Assembly (NCBI GenBank): GCA_020796225.1
Contig: CM036775.1
Coordinates: 12,977,671-13,041,670, forward strand
Length of the DNA: 64,000 bases
Source of the DNA: Arion vulgaris
Taxonomy: Eukaryota > Mollusca > Gastropoda > Stylommatophora > Arionidae
Direction: 5' to 3'
Under the pieces are notes generated by a model. It was not told where the DNA came from. It ran no database searches and was given only the letters and a program-made list of their open reading frames with translations. Shown here piece by piece: positions 63,961 through 64,000 of this stretch. Each line of letters starts with the position of its first letter. Within the stretch, counting starts at the first letter, position 1. The position numbers and the translations under genes were made by a program.

Positions 63961-64000
63961 CTGGAGATATAAACAAATAATTTAAACATTGTCAGCAATG

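Noticed and set aside
61885..62136. 83-codon minus-strand ORF as a gene
   Set aside because: It lies within the left part of a TTAA-flanked element and includes its terminal repeat; no homology was recognised.

Overview
The window is a piece of animal nuclear DNA. One conserved gene, the translational regulator GCN1 (the ribosome-binding activator of the eIF2-alpha kinase GCN2), runs on the minus strand through the whole window. I find 35 coding exons between 63960 and 1126, about 5.4 kb of coding sequence, or roughly 8.5 percent of the window. The match to vertebrate GCN1 is collinear and without gaps. The encoded segment corresponds to about residues 285-2075 of the roughly 2670-residue vertebrate protein, so the N-terminal exons lie beyond the right edge and the C-terminal exons, including the GCN2 RWD-binding region, lie beyond the left edge. 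The repeat-rich AT-biased introns, RTE and RNase H LINE relics and many tRNA-headed SINE families suggest a lophotrochozoan, most likely a mollusc. That placement is inference.

Layout, in gene order from right to left. Exons w1-w14 (63960-40461) encode the N-terminal HEAT/ARM solenoid and a charged lysine/glutamate-rich linker. Exons w15-w22 (38993-25784) encode the middle solenoid. Exons w23-w35 (24827-1126) encode the best conserved part, including the eEF3-like HEAT region. Splice sites are GT-AG throughout. About ten to eleven single- or double-base indels break the frame in eight exons, while no base-substitution stop codons were seen. This looks more like uncorrected indels of a long-read draft than a decayed pseudogene, but the sequence alone cannot settle it.

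The introns hold nearly everything else. The last intron (1217-8217) contains a LINE with reverse transcriptase and RNase H. It is split by a 2.8 kb foldback element with arms of about 1 kb and by a young tRNA-derived SINE with target-site duplications. Elsewhere there are RTE-type and RNase H-type LINE fragments, at least eight SINE families (two sharing a core, one sharing its 3' tail with a LINE), and TTAA-flanked piggyBac-like MITEs. At least ten tandem arrays are present. Several arrays look seeded by identifiable sequence: a branch-point motif, a 5' splice site, a SINE 3' end and a LINE 3' end.

No prokaryotic genes, operons, CRISPR arrays, rRNA genes or intact tRNA genes were seen. No second host gene could be supported.
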